Source of the DNA: JBAXTZ01 sp037129925 | Lineage (GTDB): Bacteria; Bacillota; Negativicutes; JBAXTZ01 | Direction: 5' to 3' | Length of the DNA: 64,000 nucleotides | NCBI GenBank assembly: GCA_037129925.1 | Contig: JBAXTZ010000015.1 | Coordinates: 3,860 to 67,859, forward strand | Shown here: piece by piece, positions 48,894-57,441 of the stretch | Layout: each line of letters opens with the position of its first letter | Position numbering within the stretch: position 1 is the stretch's first letter | Position numbers and translations under genes: made by a program | Notes under the pieces: generated by a model | The model's input: only the letters and a program-made list of their open reading frames with translations | What the model was told of the DNA's origin: nothing | Databases searched by the model: none

Positions 48894-51578
48894 TCATGAT
48901 TGGATTTTTTCGATACGCACTGCGCAGACCTTGTATTCGGGAATTTTGGCGATTGGATCAATTGTTGAATTGGTCAGCACATTCGCGCTACCTTGGGCAA
49001 AATGAAATGGCATAAACACAATGTCTTGTTCAATAATATCCGTAACTCGTACAGTTGTTTCAATCTGCCCGCGCCGGGACAGTACCCGCACCAATTCACC
49101 GTCAATCAAGCCCATTTTGCCGGCTGTCGCCGGATTGATTTCAATATAGGAAGCTGGCGACAACTCGTTCAATCCGGCAACTCTGCCAGTCATCGAGCGG
49201 GTATGGTAGTGGTAGAGATTTCTTCCGGTTGTCAATAGAAGCGGATATTCAGCGTCCGGCAATTCTTTACTTGGAACATATTCAGCCGGAACAAATACGC
49301 CTTTACCACGCGAAAAACTACCGACATGCAAAACCTTTGTCCCCTTGTGCTGTTTGTCCGGGCAGGGCCACTGTAAACCCTTTTGCTCCAACCGGTGATA
49401 GTTTATGCCGCCGTAAATTGGCGTGAGCGCGGCAATTTCATCCATGATTTCCGAGGCATCGGCGTATTCCGTCGGATAGCCGAGCGCGTTCATCAATTCA
49501 ATAAGAATCCGATAATCAGTTTTCGCGGTGCCGGGCGGCAACACTGCCGGGCGTATTTTCTGCACCCGCCGTTCAGTGTTGGTAAATGTTCCGTCTTTTT
49601 CCGCCCAAACCGCTGCCGGCAATACCACATCGGCTAACTTTGCGGTCTCGGTCAGGAAGATGTCTTGTACTACCAGAAGCTCCAAAGCTCCCAGTGCCTT
49701 CGCCACATGGTTAGTGTCCGGATCGGATACCATCGGATTTTCACCCATGATATATAACAATTTAATCTCACCCTGTACCGCAGCCGTCAACATTTCCGTT
49801 AAGGTCAATCCGGGGACGCCAGATAAGTTCACACTCCAGGCTTGTGCGAATTTTGCCAGAACTTCCGGATTCGCCACTTTTTGATAACCCGGAAAATCAC
49901 CCGGTAACGCGCCCATATCGCATGACCCTTGCACGTTATTCTGTCCCCGTAATGGATTAACACCAGAATATTCTTTGCCGATCTGCCCGCAGAGCAGCGC
50001 CAGATTAGAAGTCGACATTACCCCCTGGGTACCGGTAGAATGTTGAGTTATGCCCATAGCATAATAGATTGCAGCATTGTTAGCAGTGGCATACATAATC
50101 GCCGCTTCACGCAACTTGGCTTCATCGATCCCGCAAATTTCCGCGACAAGTTCCGGCGGGTAGTTCTTGACAATCGCCTCAAGTTCAGAAAAATTTTCGG
50201 TTCGCTCGGCGATAAATTGCCGGTTGTGCAAGTTTTCTGCGATGATAATATTCATCAGACCATTAAATAGCGCAACATTTGTTCCCGGCCTGATTTGCAA
50301 AAACACATCGGCATTTTCCGCCAGTTCGATTTTTCGCGGTTCAGCGACGATTAATTTTGCGCCGCGTTTCTTGGCTTGTTTTATCTTGGCGCCAATTACC
50401 GGATGAGTTTCGGTCGTATTCGAGCCGCAGACAAAAATCACATCCGCGCCGGTAACTTCCTCGATGCTGTTAGTCATTGCGCCGCTGCCCAGAGTAGTTG
50501 CCAGACCGGCTACGGTCGACGCGTGGCACAACCGGGCGCAATGATCGACGTTGTTTGTACCAATGACCGCGCGAAATAATTTCTGGAACAAATAGTTTTC
50601 TTCATTAGTAACCCGCGCCGAAGACAATCCGGCACAGGCATCCGCGCCATTCGCCTGCTTAATACTACGGATTTTTTTTACCACCAGTTCCAGCGCTTCT
50701 TCCCAGCTACTTTCTTCGAGAACGCCATTTTTCCGAATCAGCGGCTGTGTCAGCCGATCCGGATGGTTGATAAATTCATAGCCAAACTTGCCTTTGACAC
50801 ACAACATTCCATTGTTCGCCGGGCCATTCGCCGGAACAACATCGACCACCGTATTGCCTTTTACCCGCAGATACAGTTCACAACCGACACCGCAGTATGG
50901 GCAAATTGTCCGGGTTGATTTCACTTCCCATTCGCGAAACTTGGTTTTTTTCTTGGGACTGAGCGCCCCGACCGGGCAATTGGAGACACAGTTACCACAG
51001 GATACGCAAGTAGATTGTTCAATATTTTTATCATTATCGGCGCCGACAAAGGTGTCGAAGCCGCGGTTCACCAAACCAATGGCATTAGAGCATTGCAACG
51101 ACGAGCAGACAGCGACACAGCGCTGGCAGAGTATGCATTTGTTGTTGTCGCGAAAATAAAACGGATTACTGCTGTCTATAGCATACTCAATATTTTTGCC
51201 GGAATAAACAACGGTATCTACCTCGTACTCATAACAGTAATCCTGCAATTTGCAATTACCGGCTTTTTCACAGGTCAAACAGTCGATTTTATGAGTGGAC
51301 ATAATCAGTTGCAACACATTTTTGCGGGCGTTCCGCACCGCCACAGTGTCGGTATGCACAACCATATTAGCGCTCACCGGATAAACGCAAGCCGTTTGGA
51401 AGCCGCGCACCCCCTCAACTTCTACGATACACATCCGGCAGGCGCCGATTTCGTTAATATCTTTTAAGTAACACAAAGTCGGAATACCGATACCGGCGCT
51501 ACCGGCGGCACGCAGTACTGTATAGTCCGCTGGTACCGAAAGCATCCTTCCGTCTATTTCTATTGATACTTTATTCAT
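48894..51578 (-). CDS. fdhA: Formate dehydrogenase alpha subunit, cysteine type (NAD-linked complex)
   Basis: 894 aa from the ATG at 51578 (GGAGG upstream). From the N-terminus there is a [2Fe-2S] domain (Cys36, 47, 50, 64), a His-Cys3 [4Fe-4S] segment (IDCLTCEKAGNCKLQ), and a two-cluster ferredoxin domain (CILCQRCVAVC and CVSCGNCVSNC). The molybdopterin domain starts CPYCGVGC at 226-233. The active-site residue is Cys351 in DHCARLCHASTV, coded TGC, so this is not a selenoprotein. Conserved GENPMVSDPD and a C-terminal dinucleotide-binding domain follow. It oxidises formate or reduces CO2, passing electrons to the NuoF/NuoE-like subunits encoded upstream. Confidence 0.93.
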   Translation of the reverse strand: MNKVSIEIDGRMLSVPADYTVLRAAGSAGIGIPTLCYLKDINEIGACRMCIVEVEGVRGFQTACVYPVSANMVVHTDTVAVRNARKNVLQLIMSTHKIDCLTCEKAGNCKLQDYCYEYEVDTVVYSGKNIEYAIDSSNPFYFRDNNKCILCQRCVAVCSSLQCSNAIGLVNRGFDTFVGADNDKNIEQSTCVSCGNCVSNCPVGALSPKKKTKFREWEVKSTRTICPYCGVGCELYLRVKGNTVVDVVPANGPANNGMLCVKGKFGYEFINHPDRLTQPLIRKNGVLEESSWEEALELVVKKIRSIKQANGADACAGLSSARVTNEENYLFQKLFRAVIGTNNVDHCARLCHASTVAGLATTLGSGAMTNSIEEVTGADVIFVCGSNTTETHPVIGAKIKQAKKRGAKLIVAEPRKIELAENADVFLQIRPGTNVALFNGLMNIIIAENLHNRQFIAERTENFSELEAIVKNYPPELVAEICGIDEAKLREAAIMYATANNAAIYYAMGITQHSTGTQGVMSTSNLALLCGQIGKEYSGVNPLRGQNNVQGSCDMGALPGDFPGYQKVANPEVLAKFAQAWSVNLSGVPGLTLTEMLTAAVQGEIKLLYIMGENPMVSDPDTNHVAKALGALELLVVQDIFLTETAKLADVVLPAAVWAEKDGTFTNTERRVQKIRPAVLPPGTAKTDYRILIELMNALGYPTEYADASEIMDEIAALTPIYGGINYHRLEQKGLQWPCPDKQHKGTKVLHVGSFSRGKGVFVPAEYVPSKELPDAEYPLLLTTGRNLYHYHTRSMTGRVAGLNELSPASYIEINPATAGKMGLIDGELVRVLSRRGQIETTVRVTDIIEQDIVFMPFHFAQGSANVLTNSTIDPIAKIPEYKVCAVRIEKIQS

Positions 51579-51589
51579 CTTCGCCTCCG

Positions 51590-53479
51590 TCAATTTATCT
51601 CGATAGCTTTCGGCGGGCATTTGCCGATACATACACCGCACTTCACACACTTATGGGTATCAATTAAATAACCGCGCTCGCGGTCACCGCTGATCGCGCC
51701 GACTGGACAGAACTTGGCGCACAGACCGCATTTTTTGCATGTTTCGGCAATTATCCGGTAATTGATCAACTGCTTGCATACTTTAGCAACGCACTTCCGG
51801 TCGTTGATGTGCTGCTCATATTCATCGCGAAAAAATCGCAGGGTACTCAACACCGGATTTGGCGCTGTTTGTCCAAGTCCGCACAACGAGGTTGATTTGA
51901 TAACTTCGGCAAGTTCTTGCAAACTCTCAATGTCACCGGCTTTACCTTCGCCGTTGGTAATTCGCTCCAGTATTTCCAGCATCCGCTTAATCCCAATCCG
52001 GCACGGCGGACACTTCCCGCAGGATTCCTCGACAGTAAACTCCAAAAAGAATTTGGCGATATCCACCATACAGGTATCTTCGTCCATAACTATCAAGCCG
52101 CCCGAACCCATCATCGAACCGATAGCTATAAGCGAATCATAATCCATCGGCGTGTCCAGCAATGCCGCTGGAATACAACCGCCGGACGGGCCGCCGGTTT
52201 GCGCCGCTTTAAATTGCTTACCATTCGGAATGCCGCCGCCGATATCAAAAATAATTTCCCGCAAGGTCGTACCCATGGGTATTTCTACCAAACCGGTATT
52301 ATTTATTTTACCACCGACTGCAAAAACTTTGGTTCCTTTGCTTGTTTCTGTCCCAAAAGCGCTGTACCACTGGCTGCCCCGCAGGATAATACTGGCAATA
52401 TTGGCATAAGTTTCGACGTTGTTAATCAACGTCGGCTTTTGCCATAACCCCTTAATCGCCGGGAAAGGCGGGCGCGGGCGCGGCGTTCCCCGCTGGCCTT
52501 CAATCGAAGCAATGAGCGCCGTTTCTTCACCACAGACGAATGCTCCAGCGCCCAATCGGATGCCCAGATTAAAAGCAAAGCCTGAACCCATAATATTATC
52601 GCCCAGTAAGCCATAGTTTTTGGCTTGAAGAATGGCAAGACTTAAGCGCTCCAGTGCAATCGGATACTCAATCCGCACATAAACATAACCCTGATGCGCC
52701 CCAATTGCATAACCGGCAAGAATCATTGCCTCAATCAACGCGTGCGGGTCGCCTTCAAGTACGCTGCGATCCATGAATGCACCCGGGTCGCCCTCGTCAG
52801 CGTTGCAAAGCACAAACTTCTCACTTGCACTGCTATTTGCGGCAAATTGCCATTTTCGGCCGGTCGGAAAACCACCGCCGCCCCGACCGCGCAGCCCGGA
52901 TGCTGATATTTCCTCAATAACCGCAGCCGGAGTCATGGCAAATAGCGCTTTTGCCAGCGCCTTGTAACCGTCAAAAGCAATATATTCATCGATATTTTCC
53001 GGATTTATCAGTCCGCAGTTTTTCAACGCCACGCGCATTTGGTTACTGAAAAATTTGGTGATTTCTGTAGGGTGCTCTGTTTCATCGAGATGCCCGCCGA
53101 AGATTCGCTGTACCGGCTGACCGTTTAGCAAATGTTTTTCAACGATCTCAGCGACATCGGCAACTTGAACCATTTTATACAGGCAATTTTCCGGATAGAT
53201 AATAACTACCGGCCCTTGGGCGCACAGCCCCAGACAGCCGCATTTTACGATCGCGATACGGTCAGCCAACCCGTGTTTTACAATCTGTTGATTAAATTCA
53301 TCGATGATTGCCGCCGAATTAGATGAGGCGCAACCAGTACCGGCGCAAACCATGATATGCGACAAACCATTTGCGGCGATCGTACCGGTTGTACCATCAA
53401 TAATCGCTTGCGCTCGTCTCAGACCGATTACGGCAAGTGTTTCACGGCGAATGGTCTCTAATTGTTGTTGTGTTTTCAT
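51590..53479 (-). CDS. NuoF/HydB-like flavoprotein subunit of the formate dehydrogenase complex
   Basis: 629 aa from the ATG at 53479 (AGGGGG upstream). An N-terminal thioredoxin-like [2Fe-2S] domain (MVCAGTGC... and KCGCLGLCAQGPVV) precedes the NADH/FMN module (GRGGGGFPTGRKWQFA, VLCNADEGDPGAFMDRS, VCGEETALIASIEGQRG). The N3-type cluster ESCGKCPPCRIG follows. The C-terminus adds two ferredoxin motifs (CKKCGLCAKFCPVGAI and CVKCGVCIGKCPPKAI). This is the NuoF/HydB architecture of soluble NAD-linked hydrogenases and formate dehydrogenases, some of which bifurcate electrons with ferredoxin. It lies 11 bp before fdhA. Confidence 0.93.
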   Translation of the reverse strand: MKTQQQLETIRRETLAVIGLRRAQAIIDGTTGTIAANGLSHIMVCAGTGCASSNSAAIIDEFNQQIVKHGLADRIAIVKCGCLGLCAQGPVVIIYPENCLYKMVQVADVAEIVEKHLLNGQPVQRIFGGHLDETEHPTEITKFFSNQMRVALKNCGLINPENIDEYIAFDGYKALAKALFAMTPAAVIEEISASGLRGRGGGGFPTGRKWQFAANSSASEKFVLCNADEGDPGAFMDRSVLEGDPHALIEAMILAGYAIGAHQGYVYVRIEYPIALERLSLAILQAKNYGLLGDNIMGSGFAFNLGIRLGAGAFVCGEETALIASIEGQRGTPRPRPPFPAIKGLWQKPTLINNVETYANIASIILRGSQWYSAFGTETSKGTKVFAVGGKINNTGLVEIPMGTTLREIIFDIGGGIPNGKQFKAAQTGGPSGGCIPAALLDTPMDYDSLIAIGSMMGSGGLIVMDEDTCMVDIAKFFLEFTVEESCGKCPPCRIGIKRMLEILERITNGEGKAGDIESLQELAEVIKSTSLCGLGQTAPNPVLSTLRFFRDEYEQHINDRKCVAKVCKQLINYRIIAETCKKCGLCAKFCPVGAISGDRERGYLIDTHKCVKCGVCIGKCPPKAIEIN

Positions 53480-53513
53480 CTGTTCCCCCTGTTTCTCACA
53501 AACGCTATCCGGA

Positions 53514-53996
53514 TCATTCATAAAGAGCGAGTATTCGGTCGACATCTTTGGGTTCCAACCGTCCATGCACATCTTTGTTTATCGTCAAAACCGGCGCCAA
53601 ACCACAGGCGCCGATGCACCGGCAAGCTTCGAGCGAAAACTTTTTGTCCGGCGTGCAATCGCCAACGTTGATACCGAGTTTCTCTTTGAATTTATCCAGC
53701 AACGGACCGGAGCCTTTTACATAACAAGCCGTTCCCATACAAACCGAAATTCGATACTTACCTTTTTCTTTCAATGAAAACTGGCCATAGAAAGTTATGA
53801 CCCCATATATCTCCGTCATCGGCACGCCATAATGCTCCGAGATTATTTCCTGCGCCTCAACCGGCAAATAGCCATACAGCTCTTGCGCCTCGTGTAACAC
53901 CGCAATCAAGGAGCCTTTGGTGCTTTTGTAGTTTTTGGCAATTTCAATCAGTCTTGCCTTTCGTTCATCATAAGTATTTTTACAACAGCAACTCAT
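53514..53996 (-). CDS. NuoE/HydC-like [2Fe-2S] subunit
   Basis: 160 aa. An N-terminal helical part (LIAVLHEAQELYGYLPVEAQ, then GVPMTEIYGVITFYGQFSL) is typical of NuoE. The thioredoxin-like domain has cluster ligands in CMGTACYVKG and CRCIGACGLAPV (four Cys in C-x4-C and C-x3-C order). It links the flavin of the NuoF-like subunit to other carriers. The N-terminus is unusually Cys-rich (MSCCCKN). It is 34 bp upstream of the NuoF-like start and 15 bp downstream of the transporter gene. Confidence 0.93.
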   Translation of the reverse strand: MSCCCKNTYDERKARLIEIAKNYKSTKGSLIAVLHEAQELYGYLPVEAQEIISEHYGVPMTEIYGVITFYGQFSLKEKGKYRISVCMGTACYVKGSGPLLDKFKEKLGINVGDCTPDKKFSLEACRCIGACGLAPVLTINKDVHGRLEPKDVDRILALYE

Positions 53997-54011
53997 TTGT
54001 TCACCTTCACA

Positions 54012-55244
54012 TTAATTTTGTTCGGTAGCTACTAGTTTTTTACCCCGCCCGACTAGTAACGGGAAGACCATGGCAATGATCAGCGATACACCAGTGATCA
54101 CGAAAGCTGTCGAATAACCATAAGAACCATGCATACTCGAATAAAGAATCGGACCGACAATTGAGCCAACACTCCAAGCAGTCAGGATAAACCCGTAAAT
54201 TGTACCAAGATATTTGCTGCCGAAGGAATCGGCGACAAATGCCGGCATCGTCGAAAAACCACCACCATAGCAAGAGTAAATGTAGCAAGCCACGACCATA
54301 AAGACCGCGAGATTGGAAATATAGGGCAGCACCAAGAACAGTAGCGCTTGTGATGCAAAGAAAATCAAAAACACATTTCTACGCCCAATCGCATCCGACA
54401 TCCACGACCAGAACAAGCGTCCCAGTCCGTTAAATACTGAGAATACGCCGATGATGATGCCGGCTTGAGTGGGCGTTTGTTTGAATATCTCCTGAACCAT
54501 CGGTGATGCTTGTGAGATTAAAGCAATTCCCGCCGAGATATTCAAAAACAATGTTATCCAAAACAACCAAAAATCTTTGGATGCGACTGCAACAGCTGGT
54601 TTGACCGAGGCTGCGGTCGCTATTTTCTTTTTCCCAGCCGGTGCCGCTACCGCATAGCCTTCCGGTGGATTAACCATGAATTGCGCGGCAATCAATGTCA
54701 GCACAACGAAGATTGCACCGAGCAAGTAAAAAGTCGCGCTCATCCCGATAACTTTCAGTACCATCGGCACCAAAGTTGTCATAATAAAAGCGCCGATCCC
54801 AAAACCCATGACCGCGATACCGGTAATCATCCCGCGCTTATCCGGGAACCACTTGACCAAGACCGATATCGGTGTGATGTAACAAAGTCCGTTACCTAAA
54901 CCGGCCAGTACACCGTAGGCAATATAAATCGTCCAAATCGAAACATTGGTAACGCCCCAACCAGTTAGCAGCGTACCCAATCCAAACAGCAGCGCGCCGA
55001 TTGTTGCCACAAACCGCGGCCCTTTTCTGTCGACAACCATTCCGCCAAGTGCGGCAGCTATTCCCAAACTTCCGATAGCGATTGTAAAAACTATCGTAAC
55101 CTCAGTCAGCGACCAGTGTCCCAACTGTTGCAACGGCTTGGTGAAAATGCTCCAACCATATACCGTACCGAGACAAATTTGCATTATCACTCCGAATGTT
55201 GCTATCAGCCAGCGATTGGGGTAGCTTTTGTTGTTTTTATCCAC
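54012..55244 (-). CDS. OFA-family MFS transporter (oxalate/formate antiporter type)
   Basis: 410 aa, GTG start at 55244 (AGGAG upstream), 12 transmembrane helices. FGVIMQICLGTVYGWSIFTK at the N-terminus and GGMVVDRKGPR (motif A) match the OFA family. Other family segments are CYITPISVLVKWFPDKRGMI, SWMSDAIGRRNVF and YGGGFSTMPAFVADSFGSK. Placed first in the operon with formate dehydrogenase, it is likely to move formate, oxalate or a related monocarboxylate across the inner membrane. Exact substrate cannot be read from sequence. Confidence 0.87.
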   Translation of the reverse strand: MDKNNKSYPNRWLIATFGVIMQICLGTVYGWSIFTKPLQQLGHWSLTEVTIVFTIAIGSLGIAAALGGMVVDRKGPRFVATIGALLFGLGTLLTGWGVTNVSIWTIYIAYGVLAGLGNGLCYITPISVLVKWFPDKRGMITGIAVMGFGIGAFIMTTLVPMVLKVIGMSATFYLLGAIFVVLTLIAAQFMVNPPEGYAVAAPAGKKKIATAASVKPAVAVASKDFWLFWITLFLNISAGIALISQASPMVQEIFKQTPTQAGIIIGVFSVFNGLGRLFWSWMSDAIGRRNVFLIFFASQALLFLVLPYISNLAVFMVVACYIYSCYGGGFSTMPAFVADSFGSKYLGTIYGFILTAWSVGSIVGPILYSSMHGSYGYSTAFVITGVSLIIAMVFPLLVGRGKKLVATEQN

Positions 55245-55287
55245 GTCATTTTCTCCTTTGTTTATGGATTGTTAATCCTTTGTCCAA

Positions 55288-55296
55288 ATTGTAGCA
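55288..55296 (-). promoter_or_regulatory. Extended -10 promoter of the transporter-FDH operon
   Basis: Minus-strand TGCTACAAT, an extended -10, ends at 55288, about 44 bp upstream of the GTG start. A small inverted repeat GGATT-GTT-AATCC (55266-55278) lies in the leader. Confidence 0.5.
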
Positions 55297-55326
55297 CAAG
55301 CCACTCAACAAATTCTCAACAACAAC

Positions 55327-55393
55327 AAAACTCACATAAATCAGCAGTATTAATGAGAACGCTTTCATTTACTGAAGATTTTCTGTGAGTTTT
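55327..55393. promoter_or_regulatory. Nested hairpin containing a cre (CcpA-type) site
   Basis: The outer stem is AAAACTCACA (55327-55336) / TGTGAGTTTT (55384-55393). Inner stems are CAGTA/TACTG and AATGA/TCATT (55345-55374). The tip contains TGAGAACGCTTTCA (55354-55367), which fits the cre consensus TGWNANCGNTNWCA at every fixed position. It lies between the SpoIIE gene and the transporter-FDH operon, upstream of the latter's -10. Confidence 0.7.
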
Positions 55394-55429
55394 CGGTATC
55401 GGTATAACTGCGAACAACCGCCCGTCAAG

Positions 55430-56599
55430 CTAAAAAAATTCAGCTTCGACTTTCTTCAGGTGCTTTTCCGTTAATAATTTAATCATCTTTTTAACAACAG
55501 TTTTTCTGATTTCCAGCTCGATCGGCAAATCCGGGTCAAAATGCGACATATTGAACTTGGCACCGACCAAAAACTCAATACAATCCGAATTAAGCAACAA
55601 GTTACACAGCAAACCTGCCGGATCCTCATTGTTTTCAATTCCGTTTTCCAAGTAGTCAGCAGTACGGCTCAAGGTCAGTATTCCTTCGGTAACCAAATCG
55701 ATTCCGTCGATTAGCGAACAGGGCGGCAAATCGCCAACTCCGCGCACCATCCCTTTTATCGGCCGCTTCAACTCGCGGGCGATCATATTGGCGGTCGAAC
55801 CGCCGCACACTGCCTTTTTGCCTTGAAAGTCAGCCAACCGTTCGGCATATTCGCTGTCCCGGCTTTCATAATACGGTAAGCCGGTAAACACCATCGCTTT
55901 ACGCGGCTGGCGAAAATGCAACACCATCGCCGCGGCATCGTCTTTGAGCTTATAATCTCTTTCTTTTGTAGTAGCTGTTTCCACCATTGCTTTAGCCAGC
56001 TGATTACTGGGTACAAATGGATTCTTAATTATTTCCTCGACTAAAAACCTGATCAAACCTTCCCGCTTCCAGCCAAGTGGTAGCGCCCGGCTACCCATAC
56101 CGGCTTGAGTCACGCCGTCCGAACAAAAAATCAATCGGTCGCCCGGCTGTAACTGGAGACGATAGAGTTGTAATTGGCGATTGGAAAAATTTTTAGATTC
56201 AATTATTTCGGCTTCCGGTTCAAACACCGAGGCGCCGCGCAGCCAAATAAACTGCGGATTGCCTTCCTCGATTATACGGACAGCGCCATTATCATAACAA
56301 TCGATAATTGAAAAAGTGGCGTAACTAATTTTCCGCACCTGACAAATTGGCAGCGAGTTCATTATTACTTCGGATGCCCGCAAAATATCTTTACCAGCCG
56401 CGACAAATTTCAGTAACATCGTCGCGGTCATCTGCGACAAAATATTAGCCTTGATTCCCGAACCCAGACCATCGGACAAAGTTGCAATCAACCGGCCTTG
56501 TTCGGGGTATCTTTTGGACATATAGGTATCGCCAAAGGCGTTTTGCCCCCACTTTTTGAGTTGATAACAACTAATATCAATAAATAGCGGTTCTTTCAT
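55430..56599 (-). CDS. SpoIIE-type PP2C serine phosphatase
   Basis: 389 aa, cytoplasmic with no transmembrane part. The catalytic domain (about residues 8-230) has ATLSDGLGSGIKANILSQMT with the metal Asp, GDRLIFCSDGVTQAG, and KDDAAAMVLHF with the final Asp. The C-terminal about 150 residues (GKKAVCGGSTANMIARELKR to MSHFDPDLPIELEIRK) form an additional domain seen in SpoIIE proteins that accompany iron hydrogenase genes in anaerobic Firmicutes. It is 8 bp after the PAS gene. It likely relays a redox signal; its target is unknown. Confidence 0.87.
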   Translation of the reverse strand: MKEPLFIDISCYQLKKWGQNAFGDTYMSKRYPEQGRLIATLSDGLGSGIKANILSQMTATMLLKFVAAGKDILRASEVIMNSLPICQVRKISYATFSIIDCYDNGAVRIIEEGNPQFIWLRGASVFEPEAEIIESKNFSNRQLQLYRLQLQPGDRLIFCSDGVTQAGMGSRALPLGWKREGLIRFLVEEIIKNPFVPSNQLAKAMVETATTKERDYKLKDDAAAMVLHFRQPRKAMVFTGLPYYESRDSEYAERLADFQGKKAVCGGSTANMIARELKRPIKGMVRGVGDLPPCSLIDGIDLVTEGILTLSRTADYLENGIENNEDPAGLLCNLLLNSDCIEFLVGAKFNMSHFDPDLPIELEIRKTVVKKMIKLLTEKHLKKVEAEFF

Positions 56600-56607
56600 A
56601 ACGGCGA

Positions 56608-57114
56608 TTAACTCTCCTTATCAGAATCGTAGCTCTCAGCTATCGAACTAAGCAGCAGTTCGGTATCAACCATATGCTCACCTAATAAAAATGCGATATT
56701 CTGAACCACCGCGATGTTCTTGGCGATAACTTCGCGGGCTTGCTTGGCAATTTCTTCGCGGGGTTGCTCAAATTTGGTGATGTCGGTAGCTTGAATACCG
56801 ACTATCCGGTTTAACTCAATGGAGAATATCTTTAAATCATATATTTTGTCGTTATAGCTATAGCGCTTTATGTGGATATTTTCACCGGTAGCCAGCACTT
56901 CACGCAAATTATCTACACTGGGAAATATTCGTTCGACTGAAGCTCCCTGAATTCCTTCATCGAACGAATTAAAAACATCCAGCATATCAATCGCCCACAT
57001 TTTCACAAACGCCTCGTTGGCTTCGATTACTTTAAGTCGTTCATCTACAACCACCATCGCTGACGGGATTTTTTGCAACAAAGCCGAGGAATAATCGTCA
57101 AAGTCTTTTTTCAT
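56608..57114 (-). CDS. PAS-domain protein
   Basis: 168 aa, cytoplasmic. One PAS domain at about residues 8-115 (LLQKIPSAMVVVDERLKVIE, then ANEAFVKMW) and a helical C-terminal tail without kinase or DNA-binding domain. The start overlaps the ferredoxin-like gene's stop by 4 bp (ATGA), and SpoIIE follows 8 bp later, so all three are coupled. It probably couples ligand or redox sensing to the phosphatase. The usual partner kinase is absent. Confidence 0.83.
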   Translation of the reverse strand: MKKDFDDYSSALLQKIPSAMVVVDERLKVIEANEAFVKMWAIDMLDVFNSFDEGIQGASVERIFPSVDNLREVLATGENIHIKRYSYNDKIYDLKIFSIELNRIVGIQATDITKFEQPREEIAKQAREVIAKNIAVVQNIAFLLGEHMVDTELLLSSIAESYDSDKES

Positions 57115-57362
57115 TTCCGCCTCAATTCTTCAAATATTTCTTCTAACTTAAGGGCATCCACCTCGAAAAACTCCTTTTGATTTACGGTAATATACGGCCC
57201 TTTATCACATTTGCCGGTGCATAACGAGCCGACGAGATCGATTGCGATATTCAGTTTGTTGGCGCTGATAAAGTCCTCGATCATTTTCAGGTTTTCGGCA
57301 TTGCCCCGCGCATAGCAAGCGCTACCAAGGCAAATTGATATTTCACTTTTTTCAATACTCAT
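57111..57362 (-). CDS. Small thioredoxin-like [2Fe-2S] ferredoxin domain protein
   Basis: 83 aa. Four ligand cysteines are in CLGSACYARGN and LCTGKCDKGPY, the arrangement of the NuoE C-terminal domain. No other domains. ATG at 57362 with AGGAG seven bases upstream and a consensus promoter. First gene of the ferredoxin-PAS-SpoIIE cassette; expected to carry the redox input or feed electrons to a sensor. Confidence 0.9.
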   Translation of the reverse strand: MSIEKSEISICLGSACYARGNAENLKMIEDFISANKLNIAIDLVGSLCTGKCDKGPYITVNQKEFFEVDALKLEEIFEELRRK

Positions 57363-57409
57363 TTACTCACTCCTAAATTTATTTGCCTAACGGTCGGTCT
57401 ACTGCACAA

Positions 57410-57438
57410 ATTATAACAAAATATATTTATTGGTTCAA
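57410..57438 (-). promoter_or_regulatory. Sigma-A promoter of the ferredoxin-PAS-SpoIIE cassette
   Basis: Minus-strand TTGAAC (57433-57438), 17-bp spacer, TATAAT (57410-57415), 48 bp from the ATG at 57362. Confidence 0.85.
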
Positions 57439-57441
57439 TCA

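Noticed and set aside
50500..50560. Selenocysteine in formate dehydrogenase
   Set aside because: The active-site codon in the DHCARLCHAS context is TGC, not TGA; it is a Cys-type enzyme.
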